A stretch of 64,000 nucleotides of DNA, from contig NZ_CP145904.1 in NCBI RefSeq assembly GCF_036895565.1, forward strand, positions 1,922,001 to 1,986,000. The letters are read 5' to 3'. Source of the DNA: Flavobacterium sp. KS-LB2 (GTDB lineage: Bacteria > Bacteroidota > Bacteroidia > Flavobacteriales > Flavobacteriaceae). Shown piece after piece: positions 25,573-33,659 of the stretch (its first letter is position 1; each line of letters starts with the position of its first letter). Position numbers and translations under genes: made by a program. Below the pieces are notes generated by a model. The model was given only the letters and a program-made list of their open reading frames with translations. It searched no databases and was not told where the DNA came from.

Positions 25573-25654
25573 TAGCCCTGATAGCAGCGGTATCCTTTAC
25601 TTGCTTTTTTTTTTAAGCAAGTAAAGATACTAGCGGATAGCAGGAAACAGCTCC
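25573..25654. repeat. intergenic imperfect-palindrome repeat element, copy 1
   Basis: It begins TAGCCCTGATAGCAGCGG, continues TATCC, has a perfect 11-bp stem (TTTACTTGCTT at 25596 with AAGCAAGTAAA at 25615), then GATAC, AGCGGATAGCAGG and CAGCTCC. The same order of blocks occurs, reversed, at 33343-33408. Confidence 0.7.
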
Positions 25655-25662
25655 AAAAAAAA

Positions 25663-26340
25663 TTACAATTCGATTGAACTCCCTATTTCCAGCAACATTA
25701 AATCTTTTCCTTTATTGAAAAATTTACGGATAGATTCCTCATGATCAATTTCGATATAACCGAAAGTATCGTAATGATACCCCAGAATTTTATCGCAATC
25801 CAAGAAATCAGAAGCGATGATGGCATCCTCGACATCCATGGTGAAATTATCGCCAATTGGCAAAATCGCCAAATCCAATTTAGTGCGCATCGGAATGAGT
25901 TTCATGTCCATAGTAAGCGCGGTGTCACCTGCAATATAGATATTTTTATGTTCGCCCTCAATAACAAAACCACCCGGATTTCCTCCGTAGCTACCATCAG
26001 GAAATGAACTGGAATGAATGGCGTTTACGTATTTCAGTTTTCCAAAATCGAAATTCCAACTTCCACCGTGATTCATGGGATGCGATTGAAAACCTTTTGC
26101 ACCATAAAAACCCGCAATTTCAGCATTGGAAACAATTACTGCATTCGTTCTTTTAGCAATGGCCTCAACGTCGAGAATGTGATCTCCATGCGCATGCGTT
26201 ACTAAAATATAATCTGCTTGCAAAGTATCAATGTCTATGTGTGCTGCATTTGGATTAGCTGAAATATAAGGATCTACAATAATATGCTTCCCACCCACTT
26301 CTATTCCTAATGATGCATGACCGTAAAATGTTATTTTCAT
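25663..26340 (-). CDS. UPF0173-type metal-dependent hydrolase (metallo-beta-lactamase fold)
   Basis: 225 residues, the usual family length. The zinc motif HAHGDH is at 49-54, further ligands are in the GSWNFDFGKL/HSSSFPDG region, IAGDTALTMD supplies the bridging Asp, and YHYDTFG gives a late His. Substrate is unknown. It lies between menA and a TPR gene on the same strand. Confidence 0.93.
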   Translation of the reverse strand: MKITFYGHASLGIEVGGKHIIVDPYISANPNAAHIDIDTLQADYILVTHAHGDHILDVEAIAKRTNAVIVSNAEIAGFYGAKGFQSHPMNHGGSWNFDFGKLKYVNAIHSSSFPDGSYGGNPGGFVIEGEHKNIYIAGDTALTMDMKLIPMRTKLDLAILPIGDNFTMDVEDAIIASDFLDCDKILGYHYDTFGYIEIDHEESIRKFFNKGKDLMLLEIGSSIEL

Positions 26341-26385
26341 ATTAATTAATTTAAAAATTGAATGATTAAGTATTTGATTTTTATT

Positions 26386-27345
26386 TTATCTTCCGCCTAA
26401 AAAGAGATTCACAATTATATCTTGAATCAAGGAAACCATACACAACGCCAATAGAATAGAAAGTGCAAAAGTACTCAAGGCAAGTTTCTTTAATTCAGGA
26501 TCTAATTCCTTAGGATTTTGATTCTTATAGACCGTAATTAAATGTTTAGTTAAAGGAATGTAAGCCAATAAAAACAAGTATTGATCCAAACGATATTCGC
26601 TTAAAATTGCAAAAATCAAAATCAAAATCATTGCTGAAACAATTAGAAAATAGTGGTATTTTTTAGCTTTGGCTCCACCAATTTGAACTACGATTGTATT
26701 TTTATTTGATTTTCTATCAGACGCTTCATCTCGCATATTATTCAAGTTTAAAACCCCAGTACTCAACAAACCAATGGCAGCCGCCGGTAAAAATAAATCA
26801 AAATCCAATTGCTTGGAATATAAAAAATTGACTCCAAGTGTACTGACCAATCCAAAGAATACAAAAACGAATGCATCTCCAAAGCCACGATAACCATAAG
26901 CAGTATTTCCAACGGTATATCGAATTGCCGACACTATAGAAAGAATTCCCAATACTAAATAGAATAAGGAATACCATAAATTTGTATCCGTAAACGCATA
27001 ATAAATCAGCAACATAGCCGAAAACAATGTCAATGTAGATGTGATTATAATAGCACGTTTCATAGCTTGTGGTGTTATCACACCGCTTTGTATCGCACGC
27101 TTTGGACCTACTCGATCCTCATTATCTGTTCCTTTTACGCCATCGCCGTAATCATTAGCAAAATTAGAGAGTATTTGCAAACCTAAAGTGGTTAGTATAG
27201 CAAATCCAAAAATGGTCCAACTAAAGACTTCTGTAGGAGTTTCAATATTTTCTGTAGGTCTCAACGCATACATACTACCTACTATTATTCCAGAAACCGA
27301 TAAGGGCAATGTACGTAATCGTGCGGCTTCAATCCAATGTTTCAT
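26386..27345 (-). CDS. menA: 1,4-dihydroxy-2-naphthoate polyprenyltransferase (MenA)
   Basis: 319 residues, a UbiA-superfamily membrane protein with about nine helices. The two Asp-rich prenyl-diphosphate motifs are present: NFANDYGDGVKGTDNEDR (about 63-80) and NLNNMRDEASDRKSNKNT (about 200-217). It attaches the isoprenoid tail to DHNA in menaquinone synthesis. It is 45 bp upstream of the hydrolase gene and downstream of the PH-domain pair. Confidence 0.95.
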   Translation of the reverse strand: MKHWIEAARLRTLPLSVSGIIVGSMYALRPTENIETPTEVFSWTIFGFAILTTLGLQILSNFANDYGDGVKGTDNEDRVGPKRAIQSGVITPQAMKRAIIITSTLTLFSAMLLIYYAFTDTNLWYSLFYLVLGILSIVSAIRYTVGNTAYGYRGFGDAFVFVFFGLVSTLGVNFLYSKQLDFDLFLPAAAIGLLSTGVLNLNNMRDEASDRKSNKNTIVVQIGGAKAKKYHYFLIVSAMILILIFAILSEYRLDQYLFLLAYIPLTKHLITVYKNQNPKELDPELKKLALSTFALSILLALCMVSLIQDIIVNLFLGGR

Positions 27346-27429
27346 ATTTTTTATTTAAAAGTTTGAGGTCTAAAACTCAAGATTTATTGCGCAAACAACT
27401 TTAAACCTTACACTTTAAACCATTTTATT

Positions 27430-28944
27430 TTACATCCAATTACTATCAGAAGTTTCTATTTCGTACAACCAAAGGTTGACTTGTTGTTTTACTATTGAAT
27501 AATTCGCTAACTGAAAAGCAATATTTCCTCCTGCAGTATGCAATGTTATGGAACCAATATTCAACTTTTTATGCCAGAAAAGCTGCGAAGTTGTAATTGC
27601 TTGTATTTTACTGGGCTCAATAATATCATTGCTGATGTCCCAAGCGCCACTTTGCTTTATTATAAAATTCTCGTGAATGAATAATCGGTTATTCTTAAAT
27701 TTAAAATACTGTACGAGTCCAATAAAAGCAATATAAATGGGCACTACATACGGATATTCAAAAATCATAGGCTCAAGCCAATATCCAATCCCTAAAAATC
27801 CAAACAAAGGTAATCCTATTGAAAGAAAAACAGAAAAAATAAGTTTACGAAAATTAGGTTGCAACATCAACCCTTTTTCAGGAATTTTATGAAACAATAA
27901 TCTCAATATCGAATCTCTCTCAGTCTCACTGCAGCCAGGAATTTCTATTAGCGACTTGCGTTCTTCTTTTTCTCCGCTTGTCGCTTGTTTGATTTTAAGT
28001 TCTAAAATCCCCATTTTCTTTTGGAAATAATTCCTTTTAACGGTCGTAATCTGAACTTTTTCAGGCTTGATAATAGTGCTTTTTGTGTTTAACAACCCAA
28101 AAGACAACAACAAAGACCCTTTTTGTCGGGTTATTTTGTAATCATAATATCTGAAAACAGTACGAATTACATTCACAACCAAAACCACTACAAACAACAA
28201 CACTATCGATGTTAAAATAGTTTGCAGCACTAAGTTTTTATCGATGTACGAACCTACTTTTTCTTTATAAACATTGCTTTCGTCTCCAAAATTTTGAAAA
28301 TTCTCGTAAATCGTACTAAAGAAAATCACTAATAAAGCTATACTTCTTCCATAATTAGACGTAATTCCAACTTTCAACAAACTCAAAAAACTGATTTTAA
28401 TAAAAGGATGCGCGGCTTCAAATAGTTTTTGCTCAGTTTCCTCCAATGAAGTTTTTTCATTCCCAATTACACTCTTTATTGCCTCATTTTCCAATAAACG
28501 GAATTTCAACTCCAAAGCAAGTTCATGCGAAATCGCTTTGATGGCGCCTTCCTTTTTATTGCTTCCGGCTGTGTCTACATCCAATTCATAAACACTGACT
28601 AACTTTTGAATAAAGGACTGATTGATATTTACTTGTTGAATTTTACGAAGCTGAATCGCTGTTTTGGTTTTATTGAAAACGCCATCTGTAATGATAAATT
28701 CTTCGTTTTCGGCATCCAAAAAGAAAGTAAAATTCAGGTATTTCAAATAAGAAACAACTCCAATACTTACAAAAATGGTAAGCATTCCAAGGAAAAAATA
28801 CAATTTATTAACCTCGTCAAACTTAAAAATCCAAATCACAATCATAGGCCACAACGCTCTGGCGTATTGCTGAAGCGTGTAAAAAAACATCACCAAAATC
28901 CCTATTGAAGATTGCCTTTGTGGTTGACTAAAATCAGCACTCAT
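27430..28944 (-). CDS. YdbT-like PH-domain membrane protein
   Basis: 504 residues with paired membrane helices (about 13-60, 195-260, 365-400) and bacterial PH (bPH2) domains between and after them (about 65-150, 265-350, 410-495). Each has the ITT/VN-type strand and a helix ending in L. YdbT proteins act with YdbS at the membrane; in Bacillus ydbST is linked to bacteriocin resistance, but the function in Bacteroidota is unknown. The start overlaps the ydbS-like stop by one base. Confidence 0.88.
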   Translation of the reverse strand: MSADFSQPQRQSSIGILVMFFYTLQQYARALWPMIVIWIFKFDEVNKLYFFLGMLTIFVSIGVVSYLKYLNFTFFLDAENEEFIITDGVFNKTKTAIQLRKIQQVNINQSFIQKLVSVYELDVDTAGSNKKEGAIKAISHELALELKFRLLENEAIKSVIGNEKTSLEETEQKLFEAAHPFIKISFLSLLKVGITSNYGRSIALLVIFFSTIYENFQNFGDESNVYKEKVGSYIDKNLVLQTILTSIVLLFVVVLVVNVIRTVFRYYDYKITRQKGSLLLSFGLLNTKSTIIKPEKVQITTVKRNYFQKKMGILELKIKQATSGEKEERKSLIEIPGCSETERDSILRLLFHKIPEKGLMLQPNFRKLIFSVFLSIGLPLFGFLGIGYWLEPMIFEYPYVVPIYIAFIGLVQYFKFKNNRLFIHENFIIKQSGAWDISNDIIEPSKIQAITTSQLFWHKKLNIGSITLHTAGGNIAFQLANYSIVKQQVNLWLYEIETSDSNWM

Positions 28945-29465
28945 TATAATTGCTTTTGTATTTTACCCATCAACAATTGTTTGATATTTTCAGCTTGTTC
29001 TTTTTCGATTCCCGGAATTTCAATATCACTGGAACTTCCGCCAGCTGTAAAAATTTCAATTTTGGCCAGACCAAAAAAACGTGACATTAATCCTTCATGC
29101 AATGCCACATGCTGCACTCTATTATAAGGAATTACGATTGTATTTGTAGCAATTATTCCGTACCTAAAAAGCACATCGTGTTCTCTGAATGCAAATCCTT
29201 TTTTCTTAAATCCAATAATAGAAAACACTACCAACAAAACTGATAATATAGGAATAACGACACCTATGATCAACCAGACTCTTCCGGAAAACAGTTCGGG
29301 TTTAAACATGGAAACCAATATTGGAACAAGAATAAGTATGCCAATAAATAACGCCAAATTAATCAATACCACCCAAATGTATTTAGGATGCAAATTCGTA
29401 AAAGTCACTTCCTCAAATTTTGGAAGTTGGCGCGTATCAATCGTTTCGTTTGTGAAATTTTCCAT
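28944..29465 (-). CDS. YdbS-like PH-domain membrane protein
   Basis: 173 residues with two membrane helices (about 30-52 and 62-87), followed by one bPH2 domain (FRYGIIATNTIVIPYNRVQH, VEIFTAGGSSSDIEIPGI). It overlaps the next gene by one base (TAATG), so the two form a coupled pair. It lies downstream of menB but is separated from it by a large palindrome. Confidence 0.9.
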   Translation of the reverse strand: MENFTNETIDTRQLPKFEEVTFTNLHPKYIWVVLINLALFIGILILVPILVSMFKPELFSGRVWLIIGVVIPILSVLLVVFSIIGFKKKGFAFREHDVLFRYGIIATNTIVIPYNRVQHVALHEGLMSRFFGLAKIEIFTAGGSSSDIEIPGIEKEQAENIKQLLMGKIQKQL

Positions 29466-29480
29466 TTTTTATTTTGTTTC

Positions 29481-29535
29481 AAGTTTCAAGTTTTAAGTTT
29501 CAAGTTCTAAACTTGAAACTTAAAACTTGAAACTT
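29481..29535. repeat. 26-bp perfect palindrome with a 3-base loop
   Basis: Arms 29481-29506 and 29510-29535 are perfectly complementary and are built from AAGTTTCAAG/CTTGAAACTT units. T residues follow on the plus strand. Short direct repeats ACTGAACACT at 29553-29578 lie between it and menB. The minus-strand transcript from menB to ydbS would have to cross this hairpin. Confidence 0.85.
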
Positions 29536-29586
29536 TTTTACCTTGTTTTGTGACTGAACACTAAAAACTGAACACTGATTACTGAA

Positions 29587-30417
29587 TTACGGCAACCATT
29601 TTTTCTCAAAATTCGGCTTTCTTTTCTCGAGGAATGCATTTCTTCCTTCTTTAGCTTCTTCGGTCATGTAAGCAAGTCTTGTAGCTTCACCAGCAAAAAC
29701 TTGCTGTCCCACCATTCCATCATCGGTAAGATTCATCGCAAATTTTAGCATTTTAATCGCCATTGGAGATTTTTGCAAAATTTCCTGAGCCCATTCGTAA
29801 GCCGTATCTTCTAGTTCAGCATGCGGAATCACAGCGTTCACCATTCCCATATCCATTGCGTCTTGTGCCGAATAATTACGTCCCAAGAAGAAAATCTCGC
29901 GTGCTTTTTTCTGTCCCACCATTTTAGCCAAATAAGCAGAACCGTACCCGCCGTCAAAACTCGTTACATCAGCATCGGTTTGTTTGAAAATCGCACGTTC
30001 TTTACTCGCCAAAGTCAAATCGCATACTACATGCAAACTGTGTCCACCGCCTACAGCCCAGCCCGGAACTACAGCAATAACAACTTTTGGCATGAATCGG
30101 ATTAAACGTTGCACTTCTAAGATATTCAAACGATGCTGTCCGTCATCGCCCACATAGCCTTGATGTCCGCGAGCATTTTGATCGCCTCCACTGCAAAAAG
30201 AATACACACCATCTTTAGACGACGGTCCTTCGGCAGAAAGCAAAACAACACCAATAGAAGTGTCTTCTTGTGCATCATAAAAGGCATTATACAATTCGGC
30301 AGTTGTTTTAGGACGAAACGCATTGCGCACATCCGGTCTGTTGAAAGCAATTCTGGCAACGCCATTGCATTTCTTATAAGTGATATCTTCGTATTCTTTA
30401 GCAGTGATCCAATCCAT
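29587..30417 (-). CDS. menB: 1,4-dihydroxy-2-naphthoyl-CoA synthase (MenB)
   Basis: 276 residues of the crotonase superfamily, full length. The oxyanion-hole and active-site segments are visible: CSGGDQNARGHQGY, VPGWAVGGGHSLHVVCDL (bicarbonate-binding type Gly) and TSFDGGYGSAYLAKMVG, with the C-terminal FLEKRKPNF. It cyclises o-succinylbenzoyl-CoA in menaquinone synthesis. The sequence directly upstream is a kilobase without recognisable genes. Confidence 0.96.
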   Translation of the reverse strand: MDWITAKEYEDITYKKCNGVARIAFNRPDVRNAFRPKTTAELYNAFYDAQEDTSIGVVLLSAEGPSSKDGVYSFCSGGDQNARGHQGYVGDDGQHRLNILEVQRLIRFMPKVVIAVVPGWAVGGGHSLHVVCDLTLASKERAIFKQTDADVTSFDGGYGSAYLAKMVGQKKAREIFFLGRNYSAQDAMDMGMVNAVIPHAELEDTAYEWAQEILQKSPMAIKMLKFAMNLTDDGMVGQQVFAGEATRLAYMTEEAKEGRNAFLEKRKPNFEKKWLP

Positions 30418-31110
30418 TACAATTGATTTTAATTATTTTAGTGTAAAAATAAATCATTTTTTACATTTTATCTATTCTATTTCAAGAAGCTATGGTAATC
30501 CTTCTCTGATTAAAGCCTTTTAAACGTTAAAAAACAATTAAAAAAAAGCATTTTAACAGTAAGCAATTCAAATTATTTTTAATTTTAAATCAAGCTAATC
30601 AGATGAATACACAAATTATTTATCTGGATTAATTATTGATTCTTCACTGATTTATTAACCTAAAAAAAGAATGTATTGAATGCAATTAAAAATGTTGTCG
30701 CTCCTTTTTCTACGGTAATAACTTATAAAAAAAATATCAAAGCCCCGATAAAAGAGCTAATGATACTTCCATTTGCTACAGCAGTAAAAAATAAAAAGTA
30801 ACACCGACGGTTCCATTAAAGATCTATTTTTCTTGTTCTTGCAAAAGTGAAACATTAATAAAATTGTTTTAGAAAATTATCTTCGAATATATTGAAAACC
30901 AACGGCCTTATTGTGAAATTATTTCTTAGCTAGAAAGCAAGTGAATGTACATTTAAAGACAAAACTATCTTTTAAAGTACTTACACTTAAGTTAATCTTA
31001 TTAAAATAGTATCGAGGATACTATTACGCTTAGAAGTGGATAAAGCTACTTTGAACTTCAAAATTATTTTTTTAAATGCTGCTAGAAATAAATATTCTAA
31101 AACAGCATTA
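30418..31110. other. long region without a recognisable gene
   Basis: Both strands carry frequent stops. A minus-strand stretch near 30700-30790 reads like a glycine-zipper or membrane-helix fragment (TAVANGSIISSFIGALIFF) but has no complete frame, so it may be a gene remnant. Small stem-loops occur at 31006-31022 (TAGTATC/GATACTA) and 31076-31108 (ATGCTG/CAGCAT) just before an orphan terminator. A structured RNA or decayed gene is possible. Confidence 0.4.
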
Positions 31111-31154
31111 AAAAGAGAAAGACTAATCGCTACGATTAGTCTTTCTTTTTTTTT
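31111..31154 (+). terminator. orphan Rho-independent terminator
   Basis: GAAAGACTAATCG (31117-31129) pairs with CGATTAGTCTTTC (31133-31145) across CTA, followed by eight T. No plus-strand gene precedes it, so it implies an unseen plus-strand transcript. Confidence 0.8.
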
Positions 31155-31460
31155 AGGACGTAACCTAATCCATGTTTCTAATCCATTTTTGTTTTTGTTA
31201 AACCATAATTGAAAAAATATTGTATTATGGGTTTTAATATAGTTTAATGACCTACAAAATAATCTAGACTATACCAACAAACTAATTTAGCCATTGAGTC
31301 CTTTCAATAACAAAACTTAAAAAAAGCTACAATAACACAAAATAAATATTTCTACCAAAGCTTTTAAATTTTTTCATCTTACTTTTACTATAAATTTATT
31401 ATATTTACGATAGAGAACCACTTGCTTATCCTCTAGTTATTAACTTAGTACACTAAACGA

Positions 31461-32297
31461 ATGGGAATTTGGAAAAAATATACTTCGGTTATAAAGAGTA
31501 CTATCTTAAAATCTTTACATCAAAATAAAGATTTGAAATATTGGCGTGATGATATGTTCTCTAATATTATCATTTTCATCATACCCTTAAGTCTTATTGC
31601 ATTAATCCCATCTATTATATGGGCATTAGACTCTGGATATTACATAATGACTTTCATTGATTTATTAAGTGTATTAATCATTGTAATAGTAGGCTTCAAA
31701 AAAGGGATAAAAATAAAATACCGAAAATTACTATTCATTGCCAATATTTACACACTAAGTTTCTTCCTTTTGTACTATGTTGGTATCAACAGTACTCTTT
31801 ATCTACTCGCTTCCTGTTTTTTATCAGTTTTTGTATATCCATTTAAATACAAATACACACCTGCTCTTTTAAATGTATACATTTCTATCGTTTATATTCT
31901 TTTGTATTACTTAGATTTCATAACAATTCAAGACAAACACTTCAAAACGAATGAACTTTTTGCCGTTTTTTCAAACTTAATTTTTCTTAGTCTTTTAATA
32001 TGTTCTTTGATTCCAAAACTATTTAAAGGGCTAGACGACCATTTCAAAGAAAGTATTCATTATGTAAAGAAAATAGAAAAACAAAACGACTTATTAAAAG
32101 AAATAACCTGGATACAGTCCCACGTAGTTAGAGCTCCATTATCCCGTTTACTAGCTATTGCTTATCATTTAAAAAACACAAGCACAACTGAGGAGGAAAA
32201 AATATTTTTTTTAGACAACCTAATTACTTCGAGCAACGAACTCGATGATGTTATTAAGGATATTGTACTAAAATCTGAAAATGTAAATAATACTTAA
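31461..32297 (+). CDS. membrane protein with a HisKA-like domain but no ATPase domain
   Basis: 278 residues. About six membrane helices fill residues 33-190 (MFSNIIIFIIPLSLIALIP onward), followed by a coiled-coil linker and a HisKA-like helix pair with His221 (WIQSHVVRAPLSRLLAIAYH). The H-box matches the SHxVRAPLxR form common in Bacteroidota kinases. The protein stops about 40 residues later, without HATPase_c boxes. It may be a receptor that passes phosphate to or dimerises with another kinase, or a truncated kinase. It is the second such protein in this window. Confidence 0.82.
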   Translation: MGIWKKYTSVIKSTILKSLHQNKDLKYWRDDMFSNIIIFIIPLSLIALIPSIIWALDSGYYIMTFIDLLSVLIIVIVGFKKGIKIKYRKLLFIANIYTLSFFLLYYVGINSTLYLLASCFLSVFVYPFKYKYTPALLNVYISIVYILLYYLDFITIQDKHFKTNELFAVFSNLIFLSLLICSLIPKLFKGLDDHFKESIHYVKKIEKQNDLLKEITWIQSHVVRAPLSRLLAIAYHLKNTSTTEEEKIFFLDNLITSSNELDDVIKDIVLKSENVNNT

Positions 32298-32320
32298 TTT
32301 ATTCTAAAAACAACTTCTAC

Positions 32321-32355
32321 AAAAAAAAGCTAATCACATTGATTAGCTTTTTTTT
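32321..32355. terminator. bidirectional terminator
   Basis: AGCTAATCA and TGATTAGCT form the stem, with A and T runs outside on both sides. It serves the two converging genes. Confidence 0.9.
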
Positions 32356-33208
32356 ACTCTTTAACCAAGTAAATTCCATCTTCCTTGATTTCGATTAACT
32401 TCTCTCGGTACAAAGCACCTATAGCTTTCTTAAAGGTTTTCTTGCTCATTTTCAAAACCGTTTTAATGTCTTCGGGATGTGAATTATCAGTCAACCTCAA
32501 GAAACCTCTGCTGGCTCTTAATTCATCCAGAATTTTTTCTGCATTCGGTTCGATACTTTGATAGCCTTGAACTTGCAATGCCACATCAATCTTATTATCC
32601 GGACGAATCGTTTTGATGTATCCTCTCATGCGGTCTCCCGTACGAATAGCATCATCATACACTTCATCTTTGTACAACAAACCTTTGTACTTTTCGTTGA
32701 TGATAACATTAATTCCTAATTCAGTAATATGAGAAACTATTAAATCTACCTCTTCTCCTTTTTCAACCGTTAGGTGATCATTTTTTAAAAACTGATTCAA
32801 TTTACTGGAAGCCACCAAGCGATTGGTTTTTTCGTCCATATAAAGATACACCAAGTAGCGTTTCCCTTTTTCCATTGGACGTGCCTGCTCTTTAAACGGA
32901 ACCAAAATATCTTTTTCCATTCCCCAATCCATAAAAGCACCAATCTGATTGGTATAATTCACACGCAAAAGTGCGAATTCATTCAATAATATATAAGGCT
33001 CTAATGTTGTGGCAACGGGTCTTTCTTCGTGGTCCAAGTACACAAAAACAATCAACCCCTCACCTATTTCAAATTCGTTTGGAACGTATTTGTTAGGCAA
33101 TAGAATGTCATGAATTCCTTCGGGATCTTTTTCTGGATTCCCCAGAAACAAACCCACTTTGGTATCGCGTAAAATGGTAAGCGTATTGTATTTTCCTATT
33201 TCAATCAT
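32354..33208 (-). CDS. cvfB: CvfB-type S1 RNA-binding protein
   Basis: 284 residues with the CvfB/YitL layout: tandem S1-like OB domains (about 1-60, 65-135, 145-215, with LILRDTKVGLFLG-type and NYTNQIGAFMDWGM signatures) and a C-terminal winged helix (IKTVLKMSKKTFKKAIGALYREKLIEI). Members bind RNA and influence gene expression. In this window it lies between the menB side and the menD side on the men-gene strand. Confidence 0.92.
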   Translation of the reverse strand: MIEIGKYNTLTILRDTKVGLFLGNPEKDPEGIHDILLPNKYVPNEFEIGEGLIVFVYLDHEERPVATTLEPYILLNEFALLRVNYTNQIGAFMDWGMEKDILVPFKEQARPMEKGKRYLVYLYMDEKTNRLVASSKLNQFLKNDHLTVEKGEEVDLIVSHITELGINVIINEKYKGLLYKDEVYDDAIRTGDRMRGYIKTIRPDNKIDVALQVQGYQSIEPNAEKILDELRASRGFLRLTDNSHPEDIKTVLKMSKKTFKKAIGALYREKLIEIKEDGIYLVKE

Positions 33209-33342
33209 TTTCTTTCAATTTCTAAAGCGCAAAGGTACGAAGTTTGAAAATAGTAAATTAAGAAACTGTCCACAAAAAAACAAAGCTCAAATTCGATGGA
33301 TATATTCTTTTTTAGGAGCATAACTTTCCACTTTTTTCAAAA

Positions 33343-33408
33343 CGAGTTGTCCCGCTGTCCGCAGTATCCACGCCCAAAAGCGAGGGATACTTACTTCCAT
33401 CGGGGCTA
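33343..33408. repeat. intergenic imperfect-palindrome repeat element, copy 2 (reversed)
   Basis: Read on the minus strand it gives TAGCCCCGATGGAAG, GTATCC, a short inner hairpin (CTCGCTTTTGGGCG), GGATACTGCGGACAGCGGG and ACAACTCG. This is the same order of blocks as at 25573-25654. Confidence 0.65.
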
Positions 33409-33474
33409 GATTAGAACGTTTTGTTTTTCAGAATGAGTTATATTAGCAGTAGCTCAATAAATTTTATAAAAAAT

Positions 33475-33523
33475 AATTCGTTTACGGAAAACCGTAAGGA
33501 TACTAGATTAACATAAACGAATT
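33475..33523. repeat. nested inverted repeat upstream of the Dnd-like cassette
   Basis: Outer arms AATTCGTTTA (33475-33484) and TAAACGAATT (33514-33523) are perfect. ACGGAAAACCGT (33484-33495) forms an inner hairpin. It could be an operator for the cassette or a remnant of insertion. Confidence 0.5.
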
Positions 33524-33659
33524 TTACAAAAAGACAATACTAGTAAAAGCAATTTAATTAAAAAACTATTAATCAAATAACAATTTTGTTTTTCATTGCT
33601 TTTGTCCTATTTTTTTTATAATATTTGAAACGAAAGAAATTTAATTATTTTAAATACAA

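Larger units (their letters stand above)
33209..33659. other. intergenic region carrying repeat elements, no gene seen
   Basis: It contains a reversed copy of the palindromic repeat (33343-33408) and a nested inverted repeat (33475-33523). Upstream of 33660 a weak -7-like AATATTTG lies at 33620-33627. No coding frame is convincing. Confidence 0.5.
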
